Shown here piece after piece: positions 1 to 8,241 of a stretch of DNA of 64,000 bases. The position numbers and the translations under genes were made by a program. Position 1 is the first letter of the stretch, and each line of letters begins with the position of its first letter. The notes beneath the pieces were generated by a model, which searched no databases, was not told the DNA's origin, and worked only from the letters and a program-made list of their open reading frames with translations. The stretch is from Streptomyces flaveolus (GTDB taxonomy: Bacteria > Actinomycetota > Actinomycetes > Streptomycetales > Streptomycetaceae), in contig NZ_JNWV01000050.1 in NCBI RefSeq assembly GCF_000716535.1, positions 33,295-97,294 of the forward strand, given 5' to 3'.

Positions 1-1384
1 GGTAGCGGAACGCGGACTCCGCGATCTCCCCGGTGAACCACCCGTCCTCGATCCCGCGCAGAATGCCGGACGTGATGGGCCCGATCGGGTGTCGCCCGTC
101 CGGGTGAGCCCGCAGCCCCCGCTCCTTGATCTGCTCGAAGATCTTCTCCGCGTCCGCCTCGATCCGGTCGGTCAGCTGCTCGACGTACCAGGACCCGCCC
201 AGCGGATCGGCCACATTGGCGACCCCGGTCTCCTCCATCAGCACCTGCTGCGTGCGCAGCGCGATCTCCGCGGCCTGCTCGGAGGGCAGGGCGAGGGTCT
301 CGTCGAGCGCGTTGGTGTGCAGCGAGTTGGTCCCGCCGAGCACGGCCGCCAGCGCCTCCACCGCCGTACGCACCACGTTGTTGTACGGCTGCTGCGCGGT
401 CAGCGAGACTCCGGCGGTCTGCGTGTGGAACCGCAGCCACTGCGCCTTCTCGGACTTCGCGCCGTACACGTCCCGCATCCACCGCGCCCAGATCCGACGC
501 GCCGCCCGGAACTTGGCGATCTCCTCGAAGAAGTCGACGTGCGCGTCGAAGAAGAAGGACAGGCCGGGCGCGAAGACGTCGACGTCGAGACCGCGGCTGA
601 GCCCCAGCTCGACGTACCCGAACCCGTCCGCCAGCGTGTATGCCAGCTCCTGCGCGGCCGTGGACCCGGCCTCCCGGATGTGGTAACCGGAGACGGAGAG
701 CGGCTTGTACGCGGGGATCCCCGCCGCGCAGTACTCCATCAGGTCGCCGATCAGCCGCAGGTGGGGCTCGGGCTGGAAGAGCCACTCCTTCTGGGCGATG
801 TACTCCTTGAAGATGTCGGTCTGGAGGGTCCCGTTGAGCACCCCCGGATCGACGCCCTGGCGCTCGGCGGCGACCAGGTACATGCAGAAGACGGGCACGG
901 CGGGCCCGCTGATGGTCATGGAGGTCGTCACATCCCCCAGCGGGATGTCCTTGAACAGCACCTCCATGTCGGCGGCCGAGTCGATGGCGACCCCGCAGTG
1001 CCCGACCTCGCCGAGGGAGCGGGGATCGTCGGAGTCCCGCCCCATGAGCGTCGGCATGTCGAAGGCGACGGACAGGCCCCCGCCGCCGGCGGCGAGGATC
1101 ATCTTGTACCGCTCGTTGGTCTGCTCGGCGTTGCCGAACCCGGCGAACTGCCGGATCGTCCAGGTGCGGCCGCGGTAGCCGGTCGGATGGAGCCCGCGCG
1201 TGAAGGGGTACTCCCCGGGCCAGCCGATCCGCTCGAATCCCTCGTACGTGTCGCCCGGTCGGGGCCCGTACACCGGCTCCACGGGGTCGCCGGAGAGCGT
1301 GGTGAAGTCCGCGTCGCGCTTGCGCGCGGCGTCGTAGCGGGCCTGCCAGCGGCGGCGGCCCTCCTCGATGGCGTGAGCGTCCAT
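1..1384 (-). CDS. icmA: isobutyryl-CoA mutase large subunit (3' end outside window)
   Basis: Coenzyme-B12-dependent mutase subunit that interconverts isobutyryl-CoA and n-butyryl-CoA; the cobalamin-binding small subunit IcmB is a separate protein and is not in this window. The 461 visible residues are the substrate-binding TIM-barrel part. Two residues separate it from methylmalonyl-CoA mutase: Phe80 in [11 protein letters not shown], where mutases for methylmalonyl-CoA have Tyr, and Gln198 in KEYIAQKEW, where they have Arg. Both match the published IcmA positions as I recall them. The ATG lies 10 bp below a near-perfect palindrome, so the gene probably has its own regulated promoter. The family length is about 566 residues, so roughly 105 residues are beyond the edge. 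Confidence 0.93.
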   Translation of the reverse strand, partial: MDAHAIEEGRRRWQARYDAARKRDADFTTLSGDPVEPVYGPRPGDTYEGFERIGWPGEYPFTRGLHPTGYRGRTWTIRQFAGFGNAEQTNERYKMILAAGGGGLSVAFDMPTLMGRDSDDPRSLGEVGHCGVAIDSAADMEVLFKDIPLGDVTTSMTISGPAVPVFCMYLVAAERQGVDPGVLNGTLQTDIFKEYIAQKEWLFQPEPHLRLIGDLMEYCAAGIPAYKPLSVSGYHIREAGSTAAQELAYTLADGFGYVELGLSRGLDVDVFAPGLSFFFDAHVDFFEEIAKFRAARRIWARWMRDVYGAKSEKAQWLRFHTQTAGVSLTAQQPYNNVVRTAVEALAAVLGGTNSLHTNALDETLALPSEQAAEIALRTQQVLMEETGVANVADPLGGSWYVEQLTDRIEADAEKIFEQIKERGLRAHPDGRHPIGPITSGILRGIEDGWFTGEIAESAFRY

Positions 1385-1393
1385 ACCCTCGAA

Positions 1394-1415
1394 TTTACTT
1401 GGACGTCCTAGTAAA
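1394..1415. promoter_or_regulatory. 22-bp near-palindrome upstream of icmA
   Basis: Half sites TTTACTTGGAC and GTCCTAGTAAA differ at one symmetric position only. The core GGACGTCC is self-complementary. It lies between the DUF3817 stop and the icmA start, 10 bp from the ATG, where a repressor would block transcription or initiation. The regulator is not identified; the MarR and TetR proteins just upstream are candidates by position only. Confidence 0.6.
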
Positions 1416-1459
1416 TGTCGATGGCAGACCGCCGCACGGCATCCGTACGGCGGTACCCG

Positions 1460-1798
1460 CTACGCCTTGGCGACGACCGGGGCCTCGTCGGCGACCCGGG
1501 TCTCCAGCTCCTGGCTGACCTTGCGCTCGACGAAGAACGCGGCGGTGGGGATGGTCCCGGCGAGCAGGACCCACAGCTGCTTGCCGACCGGCCACTTCGC
1601 CTTGGACCCCAGGTCGAACGCGAAGATCAGGTACACGACGTAGAGCCAGCCGTGCGCGATACCGACGACCTTGACGAAGCTGTCGGCCCCGTCGAGGTCC
1701 AGCCCGTACTTGGCGATGCAGCCGAGGGTCAGCAGCACCAGCAGCACACCGGTGACGTAGGCCATGACGCGGTAGCGGGTCAGCACGCTTTTTTTCAT
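1460..1798 (-). CDS. DUF3817 small membrane protein
   Basis: A 112-residue protein with three hydrophobic segments (about residues 10-30, 45-63, 73-90) and a charged C-terminus. The pattern matches DUF3817, a family of unknown function common in Actinobacteria. Clues are the HGWLYVVYLIFAFDL segment and the basic KWPVGKQ loop. A second member (5034-5384) has the same layout with [15 protein letters not shown] and KWNKGKA, so the window holds two diverged paralogues. It follows the MarR gene on the same strand by 42 bp and may be co-transcribed with it. Confidence 0.8.
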   Translation of the reverse strand: MKKSVLTRYRVMAYVTGVLLVLLTLGCIAKYGLDLDGADSFVKVVGIAHGWLYVVYLIFAFDLGSKAKWPVGKQLWVLLAGTIPTAAFFVERKVSQELETRVADEAPVVAKA

Positions 1799-1840
1799 GG
1801 AGCGAGCGTAACCACCCGTTCCGGGAGATCTTGCCCCGGG

Positions 1841-2350
1841 TCACTGCTCCTCGAAGTCGTGTGCCGCGATCCGCAGCGGGCGCAGCAGCGCGAAGATCTC
1901 CTGGCACTCCTCGGCGTCGTACACCCCGAGCCCGAAGTCCATCGCCATCAGGTCGCGGGTGGCCGCGTCGACCACCTCGCGCCCCTTGTCCGTGATGACG
2001 GCCAGCGTGCCGCGCCCGTCGTTGGGGTTGGGCCGCTTGGCGACCAGCCCGGACTTCACCAGCCGGTCCACCGTGTTCGTCACGGAGGTGGGATGCACCA
2101 TCAACCGCTCACCGATCTTGGACATCGGCAGCTCACCGGCCTTCGAGAAGGTGAGCAGCACCAGTGCCTCGTACCGGGCGAACGTCAGCCCGTACGGCTT
2201 GACGACCGCGTCCACCTCGGAGAGCAGGATCTGCTGGGCCCGCATGATCGAGGTGATCGCGGCCATGGACGGCACCTTGCCCCACCGCTGCTTCCAGAGT
2301 TCGTCGGCGCGGGCGATGGGGTCGAACGGGAGGCTGAGAGGCTTCGGCAC
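1841..2350 (-). CDS. MarR-family transcriptional regulator
   Basis: A 169-residue winged-helix regulator. The N-terminal helix that starts around IARADELWKQRW leads into a MarR DNA-binding domain: recognition helix near LMVHPTSVTNTVDRL and wing with NPNDGRGTLAVITDKG, the conserved D-GR wing motif. The C-terminal part is the dimerisation helix region. The ligand is unknown. It lies upstream of the DUF3817 gene and could control that gene, itself, or icmA further down. Confidence 0.88.
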   Translation of the reverse strand: MPKPLSLPFDPIARADELWKQRWGKVPSMAAITSIMRAQQILLSEVDAVVKPYGLTFARYEALVLLTFSKAGELPMSKIGERLMVHPTSVTNTVDRLVKSGLVAKRPNPNDGRGTLAVITDKGREVVDAATRDLMAMDFGLGVYDAEECQEIFALLRPLRIAAHDFEEQ

Positions 2351-2529
2351 GTCATCAGACCCTACCGGCCGGTCATATGCCGGTCAGCTCCGTCTCGCCT
2401 TTCGGTCCCCGGCCGCTCACCAGCGCGCGCTCAGGGCTCCGGGCGGTGCCCCTGACCAGGAACGACGGGAACGGCGCGACGAGCCGCCGCCCACCCGCAC
2501 CCGCCCGCGAACCCCGGCCATCCGGGCTG

Positions 2530-3180
2530 TCAGCCGCGTCCCCGCCGCCGCAGGTGATGCCGGACGGCCCGCTGGGCGACCGGGCCCAGGGACTCCACCG
2601 CGGCCACCAGCGCGCCGAGCTGCTCCAGGGCGTCCAGCGCCGCGTGCGCCCCGGCCTCGTCCACGCCCTCGTACAGCTCGATGCCGACGAACGACGCGGC
2701 CACCGCCCGCGCCAGGCCCGCCGGGTCGGCGAACTCGCCGAAGGGGGTCTCCGCCAGCACCCGCCTGAGCACCTGCTCGATCTCGGTGATCCACAGCCGC
2801 AGGCCGTCGGCCGTCGCCGGACCCAGCGCCGCGTGCGTCGGGGCGCCGGCCAGGAGCTGGCCGAGGAGGGCCACCTGGCCGCCGGCCCGCTCGCGCTCAT
2901 GGATCTCGCGGCCGACGGCGAGGAGTTCGGAGAGCGAGTCCACCGCGGCGAGGCGCTCGCGGTACCGGGCCACGGCCTTCTCCGCGCCGTACCGGCAGGC
3001 CGCGGCGAGCAGTTCGTCCACCGATCCGAAGTGGTAGAAGACCAGCGCCTGGTTGACCCCGGCCGCCGCCGCCACCGTACGGGCCGACGTCTTGGCGATG
3101 CCCTGCTCGGTGAGCGTCCGCAGCGCGCCCTCCAGCAGCCTGGTCTTGGTCTCCTGCGCCTTCGCGGTCTCCGGGCTCAC
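2530..3180 (-). CDS. TetR-family repressor of the SRPBCC-DUF4166 operon
   Basis: A 216-residue TetR regulator with an N-terminal helix-turn-helix (ARTVAAAAGVNQALVFYHF, about residues 33-51) and an all-helical ligand domain. It starts with GTG overlapping the TGA of the DUF4166 gene (GTGA), so it is the third, translationally coupled cistron of a minus-strand operon. The operon promoter carries two 18-bp palindromes (4629-4646, 4671-4688), the expected layout for autorepression. The ligand is unknown, perhaps a lipid or hydrophobic compound given the neighbours. The 180 bp downstream of its stop hold nothing I recognise. Confidence 0.88.
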   Translation of the reverse strand: MSPETAKAQETKTRLLEGALRTLTEQGIAKTSARTVAAAAGVNQALVFYHFGSVDELLAAACRYGAEKAVARYRERLAAVDSLSELLAVGREIHERERAGGQVALLGQLLAGAPTHAALGPATADGLRLWITEIEQVLRRVLAETPFGEFADPAGLARAVAASFVGIELYEGVDEAGAHAALDALEQLGALVAAVESLGPVAQRAVRHHLRRRGRG

Positions 3181-3857
3181 GCGCGCGCCTCCTCCCGCAC
3201 CGGGCGCAGTCCGGGCCGTACACCACGGGCGCGGGCGTCGGTGTACGACGCCGTGAAGGAGCCCTCGTAGCCGAAGAGCGGGCCGAACCAGCGGTTCACC
3301 ACGCGCACGCGGACGCGGAAGCGGCCGGCCGACTCGTCGTACGACTCCCGCACCTGGGCCGTCGCGCCGATCAGTTCGGGGACCCGGACGTCCACCGGGC
3401 CCTCCCGGAACCGGTGCGCGCCGGAGCGGATGAGCAGGGAGCCGTCGGGTTCGGCCTGGAAGTGCAGGTCGGTCGCGAGGTGCTGGTGGGTGCCGAGGTA
3501 GTCGAGGACGCGGTCGCCCCGGGGGCCGAGCACCATCTGGGCGTCGAAGCGGCGGGCGCGGCCGGGCAGGTGGAAGGTGCGCACGAAGCTCACCGTCTCA
3601 CGGCCGAAGGTGTCCGTGTACGGCACGTTCTCGATCACGAAGGGGACGTTCCGGCCGGGTCGCGGGACCAGGATGTTCCGGGTGCCGCCCAGGGCGAGGA
3701 ACGGTTTCACGAAGGCCGGTCCGTGCCAGATCCGGTCCATCACGCCCCGGCCGGTGCACGCCTCGCCGCCGGCCAGACCCACCGAGAAGCGGCGCCGCAG
3801 GGCAGGGTGGAGGCGCTGGAACCCAGGTCCCATGGCGGTCTGGAAGATCGAGGTCAT
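3177..3857 (-). CDS. DUF4166 domain protein
   Basis: A 226-residue protein matching DUF4166 in overall pattern: N-terminal MTSIFQTAMGPGFQRLHP, a central beta-rich part with PFVIENVPYTDTFGRE and a C-terminal NRWFGPLFGYEGSFTASY. DUF4166 proteins have no firm function, but they are often linked to SRPBCC or steroid/lipid-type genes. The start overlaps the stop of the upstream SRPBCC gene (ATGA) and its own stop overlaps the TetR start, so all three proteins are made from one message. Confidence 0.75.
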   Translation of the reverse strand: MTSIFQTAMGPGFQRLHPALRRRFSVGLAGGEACTGRGVMDRIWHGPAFVKPFLALGGTRNILVPRPGRNVPFVIENVPYTDTFGRETVSFVRTFHLPGRARRFDAQMVLGPRGDRVLDYLGTHQHLATDLHFQAEPDGSLLIRSGAHRFREGPVDVRVPELIGATAQVRESYDESAGRFRVRVRVVNRWFGPLFGYEGSFTASYTDARARGVRPGLRPVREEARA

Positions 3858-4606
3858 CCGTGCTTCTCCAGGGTGCGCAGGAGGCGGGGCGCACGGGTCC
3901 GGGTGGCTGGGGCGCGCAGGCAGCGGCGGGCGGCCGGGGTGCCGGCGAGCGGCGCCTTGCACAGGGCCAGGGCGATGCCGAGCAGGAGCAGGAGCGGGCA
4001 GAGGTACGCCAGCGAGTCCGCGAAGGGGCCGGACGGGCCGGGCAGCGAGCCCCGTCCCAGTCCGGTCAGGCACAGGGCGAGCAGGAGCGCGCGGACCGTC
4101 AGTTCGGCCAGCCAGCGGTACAGGGCGCGCTCGGGGGTGATGCCCCGCTCCAGCCAGAGCCGGAGCCGGTCGAAGGACCAGGCGGTGGCCCAGCCCATGA
4201 GCGGGCGGAACAGCAGGCGGTCGGCGAGCGCGCCGGGGGCGCCCCAGCGGGGGCGGTAGTCGTAGCCGGTGAGGAAGCGGACGCCGTGGGCGTCGGGGAC
4301 GTAGCGCCAGTAGCCGCTGCCCTCGGCGATCAGGGAGAGGGGGTGCGGGGAGGCGAAGCGCAGGGCGGAGGTGCGAGTGCCGTCGGGGCGTTCCTTCTCG
4401 CCGGCGGCCACGCCGGTGCCGGAGACGGTGAGGAACGGCAGCAGGCGCGTGGCGTACCGGAACCGCTGCGGCTCGCCCTCCGCGCGCGGGAGGTACTCGA
4501 TCCGGCTGAAGCGCAGGTCCCAGCGCTGGTGGCGGGCGGGGTCCTGGGTGCGGGCCCATAGCTCGTCGAGGTCGGCGCGGATGTGCGTCTCTATGTAGAG
4601 ACCCAT
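3854..4606 (-). CDS. SRPBCC-like protein with C-terminal membrane segments
   Basis: A 250-residue protein. Residues 1 to about 150 resemble the SRPBCC ligand-binding fold (MGLYIETHIRADLDELWART, then a GSGYWRYVP strand and a YDYRPRWG strand). The C-terminal third has two hydrophobic helices (around ALLLALCLTGLG and YLCPLLLLLGIALAL), so it is probably membrane-anchored. The ATG is preceded by GGGGGA at 6 nt. It is the first gene of the TetR operon. The combination suggests binding or handling of a hydrophobic molecule, which is inference only. Confidence 0.7.
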   Translation of the reverse strand: MGLYIETHIRADLDELWARTQDPARHQRWDLRFSRIEYLPRAEGEPQRFRYATRLLPFLTVSGTGVAAGEKERPDGTRTSALRFASPHPLSLIAEGSGYWRYVPDAHGVRFLTGYDYRPRWGAPGALADRLLFRPLMGWATAWSFDRLRLWLERGITPERALYRWLAELTVRALLLALCLTGLGRGSLPGPSGPFADSLAYLCPLLLLLGIALALCKAPLAGTPAARRCLRAPATRTRAPRLLRTLEKHG

Positions 4607-4628
4607 GTGTTCCCCCACGTGAGCACCG

Positions 4629-4688
4629 TTTGAGCGACTGCTCAAATCGTCTGCGCCGAACGTACACCGTTTTGAGCGGTCGCTCAAA
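4629..4688. promoter_or_regulatory. two 18-bp TetR-type operators
   Basis: TTTGAGCGACTGCTCAAA (4629-4646) and TTTGAGCGGTCGCTCAAA (4671-4688) are both palindromes with the arm TTTGAGC. Their centres are 42 bp apart, about four helical turns, so two dimers would sit on the same DNA face. They lie 23-82 bp upstream of the SRPBCC start, whose operon ends with a TetR gene. Confidence 0.8.
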
Positions 4689-4702
4689 GAGCTGGCACGA
4701 GA

Positions 4703-4728
4703 AAACCCCGGCCCTGGGACCGGGGTTT
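4703..4728 (-). terminator. intrinsic terminator after the MTH1187 gene
   Basis: Perfect 9-bp stem AAACCCCGG/CCGGGGTTT with an 8-nt loop, 16 bp beyond the stop of the minus-strand gene ending at 4744. It is followed on that strand by TTTTC. It separates this transcript from the TetR operon promoter. Confidence 0.7.
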
Positions 4729-4743
4729 CGGCCGACGGTCGCG

Positions 4744-5037
4744 CTACTGGGCGAGGTGCCGTTCGACGGTCTCCACCTTGGACGTGAGCCCGTCGGTCAC
4801 GCCGGGGCGGATGTCGGCCTTGAGGACGAGCGAGACCCGCGGGGCGCGCGCCTCGACGGCAGCGACGGCACGCTTGACGACGTCCATGACCTCGTCCCAC
4901 TCGCCCTCGATCGAGGTGAACATGGCGTCGGTGCGGTTGGGCAGGCCCGACTCGCGGACCACGCGCACGGCGTCGGCGACGTACTCCCCCACGTCCTCAC
5001 CGACGCCGAGGGGCGTCACGGAGAAGGCGACAATCAT
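4744..5037 (-). CDS. MTH1187/YkoF-type thiamine-binding-like protein
   Basis: A 97-residue protein with the family pattern: N-terminal [11 protein letters not shown], then [16 protein letters not shown], and the [16 protein letters not shown] stretch. MTH1187-family proteins are small ferredoxin-like folds; some bind thiamine or related ligands, but the role here is unproven. Its ATG overlaps the stop of the upstream DUF3817 gene (ATGA), so the two are translationally coupled. A terminator follows. Confidence 0.78.
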   Translation of the reverse strand: MIVAFSVTPLGVGEDVGEYVADAVRVVRESGLPNRTDAMFTSIEGEWDEVMDVVKRAVAAVEARAPRVSLVLKADIRPGVTDGLTSKVETVERHLAQ

Positions 5038-5384
5038 GCGTTCACGACTCCTTCCTTGCGGGCACGGGCGGCGATGACGGCGTCCTCGGCCTCGCGGCGC
5101 AGCGCGCGCTCGATGATGAAGCCGCCACCGGGGATGAACGAGTAGGCGAAGTAGAGGGCGGCCTTGCCCTTGTTCCACTTGGTGCGGTTCCAGGCGTCCA
5201 GCCAGAAGAGCACGTAGAGGATGAACAGCACGCCGTGGATCGGGCCGAGCACCGGGGCGACGTCGAAACCGGAGGCCACCGTGTACTTGATGATCGTGCA
5301 GGTCGCGAGCACGATCCAGGAGATGCCCTCCGGCACGGAGACCAGGCGCAGGCGGCGGATGGCGGAGGCTGTCTTCAGGTCCAC
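5034..5384 (-). CDS. DUF3817 small membrane protein (second copy)
   Basis: A 116-residue protein with about three transmembrane segments and a basic [11 protein letters not shown] loop, paralogous to the protein at 1460-1798. It is the first gene of a two-gene unit with the MTH1187-like protein. The spacer to the divergent AIM24 genes (5385-5537) includes an inverted repeat GAACGC-N8-GCGTTC that could serve either direction. Confidence 0.8.
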   Translation of the reverse strand: MDLKTASAIRRLRLVSVPEGISWIVLATCTIIKYTVASGFDVAPVLGPIHGVLFILYVLFWLDAWNRTKWNKGKAALYFAYSFIPGGGFIIERALRREAEDAVIAARARKEGVVNA

Positions 5385-5537
5385 GGGTCACCTTCGGTGG
5401 GAGAGTCGTTTGTGAACGCACGCACAAGCGTTCCCCCATTGTGGCAAACCGCGCCCTTAGGGGTCCGCTCAGGGTGGGTCTCCACCCATGGGCCCTGTTC
5501 CGTCCACCCGCCCGGCCGCTACTTTCACAGCGTGGCG

Positions 5538-6170
5538 ATGTTCCGGCTCCAGGGGAGCAAGGTCCTCGCCGTCGACATGACCGGGGACGCCGTGAAGGCG
5601 AAGAACGGCTCGATGGTCGCGTACGACGGGCAGATGGCCTTCAAGAAGCTGAGCGGTGGCGGCGAGGGGCTGCGCGGGATGGTGACCCGGCGGCTCACCG
5701 GTGAGCAGATGACGGTGATGGAGGTGAAAGGACACGGGACCTGCTGGTTCGCGGACCGGGCGTCGGAGATCAACCTGGTGAGCCTCCAGGGGGACAAGCT
5801 CTACGTCGAGGCGGGCAACCTGCTGGCCACGGACGCGGGGCTCAGAACGGGCACGACGTTCACGGGGCTGCGCGGGGCCTCCCAGGGCAACGGCCTGTTC
5901 ACGACGACCGTGGAGGGCCACGGCCAGGCGGCGATCGTCTCGGACGGGCCGGCGGTGGTGCTCCGGGTCAGCCCGCAGTACCCGCTGATCGTCGACCCGG
6001 GCGCCTATGTGGCCCACCAGGGCAACGTCCGGCAGTCCTTCCAGTCCGGTGTGACGTTCCGCACGCTCCTCGGGGAGGGCGGCGGCGAGGCCTTCCAGAT
6101 CCGCTTCGAGGGCGACGGCCTGGTGTACGTGCAGCCGAGCGAGCGGAACACGATCGCGGGGGACCTGTGA
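5538..6170 (+). CDS. AIM24-family protein, first of three
   Basis: A 210-residue beta-rich protein of the AIM24/TIGR00266 type. Family clues are YDGQMAFKK near the N-terminus, the V-G-GT-WFADR stretch, [12 protein letters not shown], a [13 protein letters not shown] strand pair and the [13 protein letters not shown] segment. Bacterial AIM24 proteins have no settled function; the yeast relative acts in mitochondrial inner-membrane organisation. I chose the ATG at 5538; a GTG two codons earlier (5532) is equally possible because neither has a clear Shine-Dalgarno sequence. The next gene starts one base after the stop. Confidence 0.8.
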   Translation: MFRLQGSKVLAVDMTGDAVKAKNGSMVAYDGQMAFKKLSGGGEGLRGMVTRRLTGEQMTVMEVKGHGTCWFADRASEINLVSLQGDKLYVEAGNLLATDAGLRTGTTFTGLRGASQGNGLFTTTVEGHGQAAIVSDGPAVVLRVSPQYPLIVDPGAYVAHQGNVRQSFQSGVTFRTLLGEGGGEAFQIRFEGDGLVYVQPSERNTIAGDL

Positions 6171-6171
6171 G

Positions 6172-6822
6172 ATGACCTTCCGAGAGATCAACTCCAAGAT
6201 GGTCGAGGCGACGGTGGCGCCGGGGCAGCGGCTGTTCAGTCAGCGCGGCGCGATGCTCGCCTACAAGGGGGACGTGTCCTTCACGCCCAACGTCCAGGGC
6301 GGCCAGGGCGGGCTGATGTCGATGATCGGGCGCCGGGTGGCGGGCGAGGCGACCCCCCTGATGACCGTGGAGGGCAGCGGCACGGTCTTCTTCGGGCACG
6401 GCGGCCACCACGTCCATGTGATCACCCTCGCCGGCGACACGCTCTACGTCGAGGCGGACAGACTGCTCGCCTTCGAGGGCACACTGCGGCAGGGGACGAT
6501 GTTCATGGGCTCCCAGGGCGGGGTCATGGGCATGGTGCGGGGCCAGGTCACGGGTCAGGGCCTGTTCACGACCACGCTCCAGGGACAGGGCGCGGTGGCC
6601 GTGATGGCGCACGGCGGCGTCTTCGAGATCCCGATCACCCCGCAGCGCCCGGTCCACGTCGACCCCCAGGCCTACGTCGCCCACCACGGCGACGTCCGCA
6701 ACAAGCTGTCCACCGCCCTCGGCTGGCGCGACATGGTGGGCCGGGGCTCCGGCGAGGCCTTCCAGCTGGAGCTGAGCGGCAACGGCACGGTGTACGTCCA
6801 GGCGTCGGAGGAGAAGCTGTGA
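6172..6822 (+). CDS. AIM24-family protein, second of three
   Basis: A 216-residue protein clearly paralogous to its neighbour: LAYKGDVSFTP, LYVEADRLLAFEG, GQGLFTTTLQGQG and VDPQAYVAHHGDV match corresponding places. It begins one base after the previous stop and ends inside the next start (GTGA), so the three are made in fixed order from one message. A Gly/Met-rich loop (GSQGGVMGMVRG) may be a flexible surface loop. Function unknown. Confidence 0.82.
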   Translation: MTFREINSKMVEATVAPGQRLFSQRGAMLAYKGDVSFTPNVQGGQGGLMSMIGRRVAGEATPLMTVEGSGTVFFGHGGHHVHVITLAGDTLYVEADRLLAFEGTLRQGTMFMGSQGGVMGMVRGQVTGQGLFTTTLQGQGAVAVMAHGGVFEIPITPQRPVHVDPQAYVAHHGDVRNKLSTALGWRDMVGRGSGEAFQLELSGNGTVYVQASEEKL

Positions 6823-7628
6823 GCACCTACGGAACTCCGGACGCCGGGCCGGTCGTGTACGACCCGATGACGCTGCCCGCCGACGACAGCGTGAACAAGT
6901 ACACCTTCTGTGTGGAGCTGAAGGGCGGGCAGTGGTTCCTGCAGAAGGGGAAGATGATCGCCTACTACGGGACGATCGAGTTCAACGGCATCGGGCACGG
7001 GCGACTCGACCGACTTGTCCGTACGTCGTTCCATTCGCCACTGCACGCGAGCGACTGGGTCGTGGCCGAGGGCTCCGGCAAGATGCTGCTGGCCGACCGG
7101 GCCTTCGACGTCAACTCCTACGACCTGGACGACGGGAACTTGACCATTCGCGCGGGCAACCTGCTCGCTTTTCAGCCAAGTCTCGCGCTCAAGCAGTCGA
7201 TCGTGCCGGGTTTTCTGACCCTTATCGGAACCGGAAAGTTTGTGGCCGCATCTAACGGGCCGGTGGTGTTCATGGAACCTCCGATCCGGGTCGACCCTCA
7301 GGCGCTCGTCGGGTGGGCCGACTGCCCGTCCCCGTGCCATCACTACGACCACGGGTACATGGCGGGTGTACTGGGCGGTCTGCGTGCGATGACGGGCCTC
7401 GGCGGGGTCTCCGGGGAGGAGCACCAGTTCGAGTTCGTGGGCGCCGGGACGGTCCTGCTGCAGTCGACGGAGACCCTTATGGCCGAGGGGGCCACGGGGG
7501 TGATTCCTCCCGAACCGGGGGTGCCGGGTGGTGGCGGAACGGCGCCGGGCGGACACGGTCCGCAATCGTCGGGCGTACCGCGCCTTCCCGGACAGCTGGG
7601 GGACCTCCAGCGTCGCTTCGGGCTGTGA
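6819..7628 (+). CDS. AIM24-family protein with Cys/His insertion, third of three
   Basis: A 269-residue paralogue (IAYYGTIEFNG, LTIRAGNLLAFQ, VDPQALVGWADC). Unlike the other two it carries C169-x3-C173-H174-H175-x2-H178 right after the conserved VDP strand, where the relatives have VAHHGDV, and a Pro/Gly-rich C-terminal tail of about 45 residues. The Cys/His group could bind a metal. GTG start overlapping the upstream TGA. The next gene encodes a MarR protein resembling AbsC, a regulator linked to zinc in S. coelicolor, which makes a zinc link worth testing. Confidence 0.8.
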   Translation: MSTYGTPDAGPVVYDPMTLPADDSVNKYTFCVELKGGQWFLQKGKMIAYYGTIEFNGIGHGRLDRLVRTSFHSPLHASDWVVAEGSGKMLLADRAFDVNSYDLDDGNLTIRAGNLLAFQPSLALKQSIVPGFLTLIGTGKFVAASNGPVVFMEPPIRVDPQALVGWADCPSPCHHYDHGYMAGVLGGLRAMTGLGGVSGEEHQFEFVGAGTVLLQSTETLMAEGATGVIPPEPGVPGGGGTAPGGHGPQSSGVPRLPGQLGDLQRRFGL

Positions 7629-7720
7629 GCGGTAGTCTGCGGAGTGTGACGTCGAACGCGTGCGCACTGTCACACCACCCGAAGTAGTTCGCCATTCAAC
7701 TTCTTAGGTAGACTTCATTC

Positions 7721-8197
7721 ATGGAGACCGAGACGGCCACGCGCTGGCTGACCGATGCGGAGCAGTGCGCTTGGCGCACCCACCTGGAGGTCAACAGGCT
7801 GTTGACGTACCAGCTCGAAAAGGATCTGCAGCCGTTCGGCCTGACAATGAACGACTACGAGATCCTGGTGAACCTGTCCGAGTCGGAAGACGTGCGGATG
7901 CGGATGAGCGACCTCGCCTCCGCGACGATGCAGTCCAAGAGCCGGCTGTCGCACCAGATCACGCGTATGGAGAACGCGAACCTGGTGCGCCGCGAGAACT
8001 GTGACACGGACCGCCGAGGGCTGTACGCCGTGCTCACGGAGCACGGCATGGAGACGATGAAGAAGGTCGCGCCGCATCACGTCGCATCGGTGCGGCGGCA
8101 CTTCATCGATCTCCTGTCGCCGGACACGCTGATGGAACTGGACAAGGCGCTGAAGCCCATCGCCGAGCACCTGCGGGGGCAGCGGGGTCGTCCCTGA
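7721..8197 (+). CDS. absC: MarR-family regulator resembling AbsC
   Basis: A 158-residue MarR regulator with LTMNDYEILVNLSES, the recognition helix around MQSKSRLSHQITRM and the wing CDTDRRGLYAVLTEHG. Length and neighbourhood (AIM24 genes before it, meaB, thiolase, epimerase, scy and filP after it) fit AbsC (SCO5405), a pleiotropic regulator needed for antibiotic production under zinc limitation; I rely on memory for that. No Shine-Dalgarno precedes the ATG. A TAGACT hexamer ends 6 nt before it (7709-7714), as expected for a leaderless message. Confidence 0.82.
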   Translation: METETATRWLTDAEQCAWRTHLEVNRLLTYQLEKDLQPFGLTMNDYEILVNLSESEDVRMRMSDLASATMQSKSRLSHQITRMENANLVRRENCDTDRRGLYAVLTEHGMETMKKVAPHHVASVRRHFIDLLSPDTLMELDKALKPIAEHLRGQRGRP

Positions 8198-8241
8198 GCC
8201 GGGCTCGTCGGCTCAGGGCGCGGTAGCCGGGCGGGGGTGGG

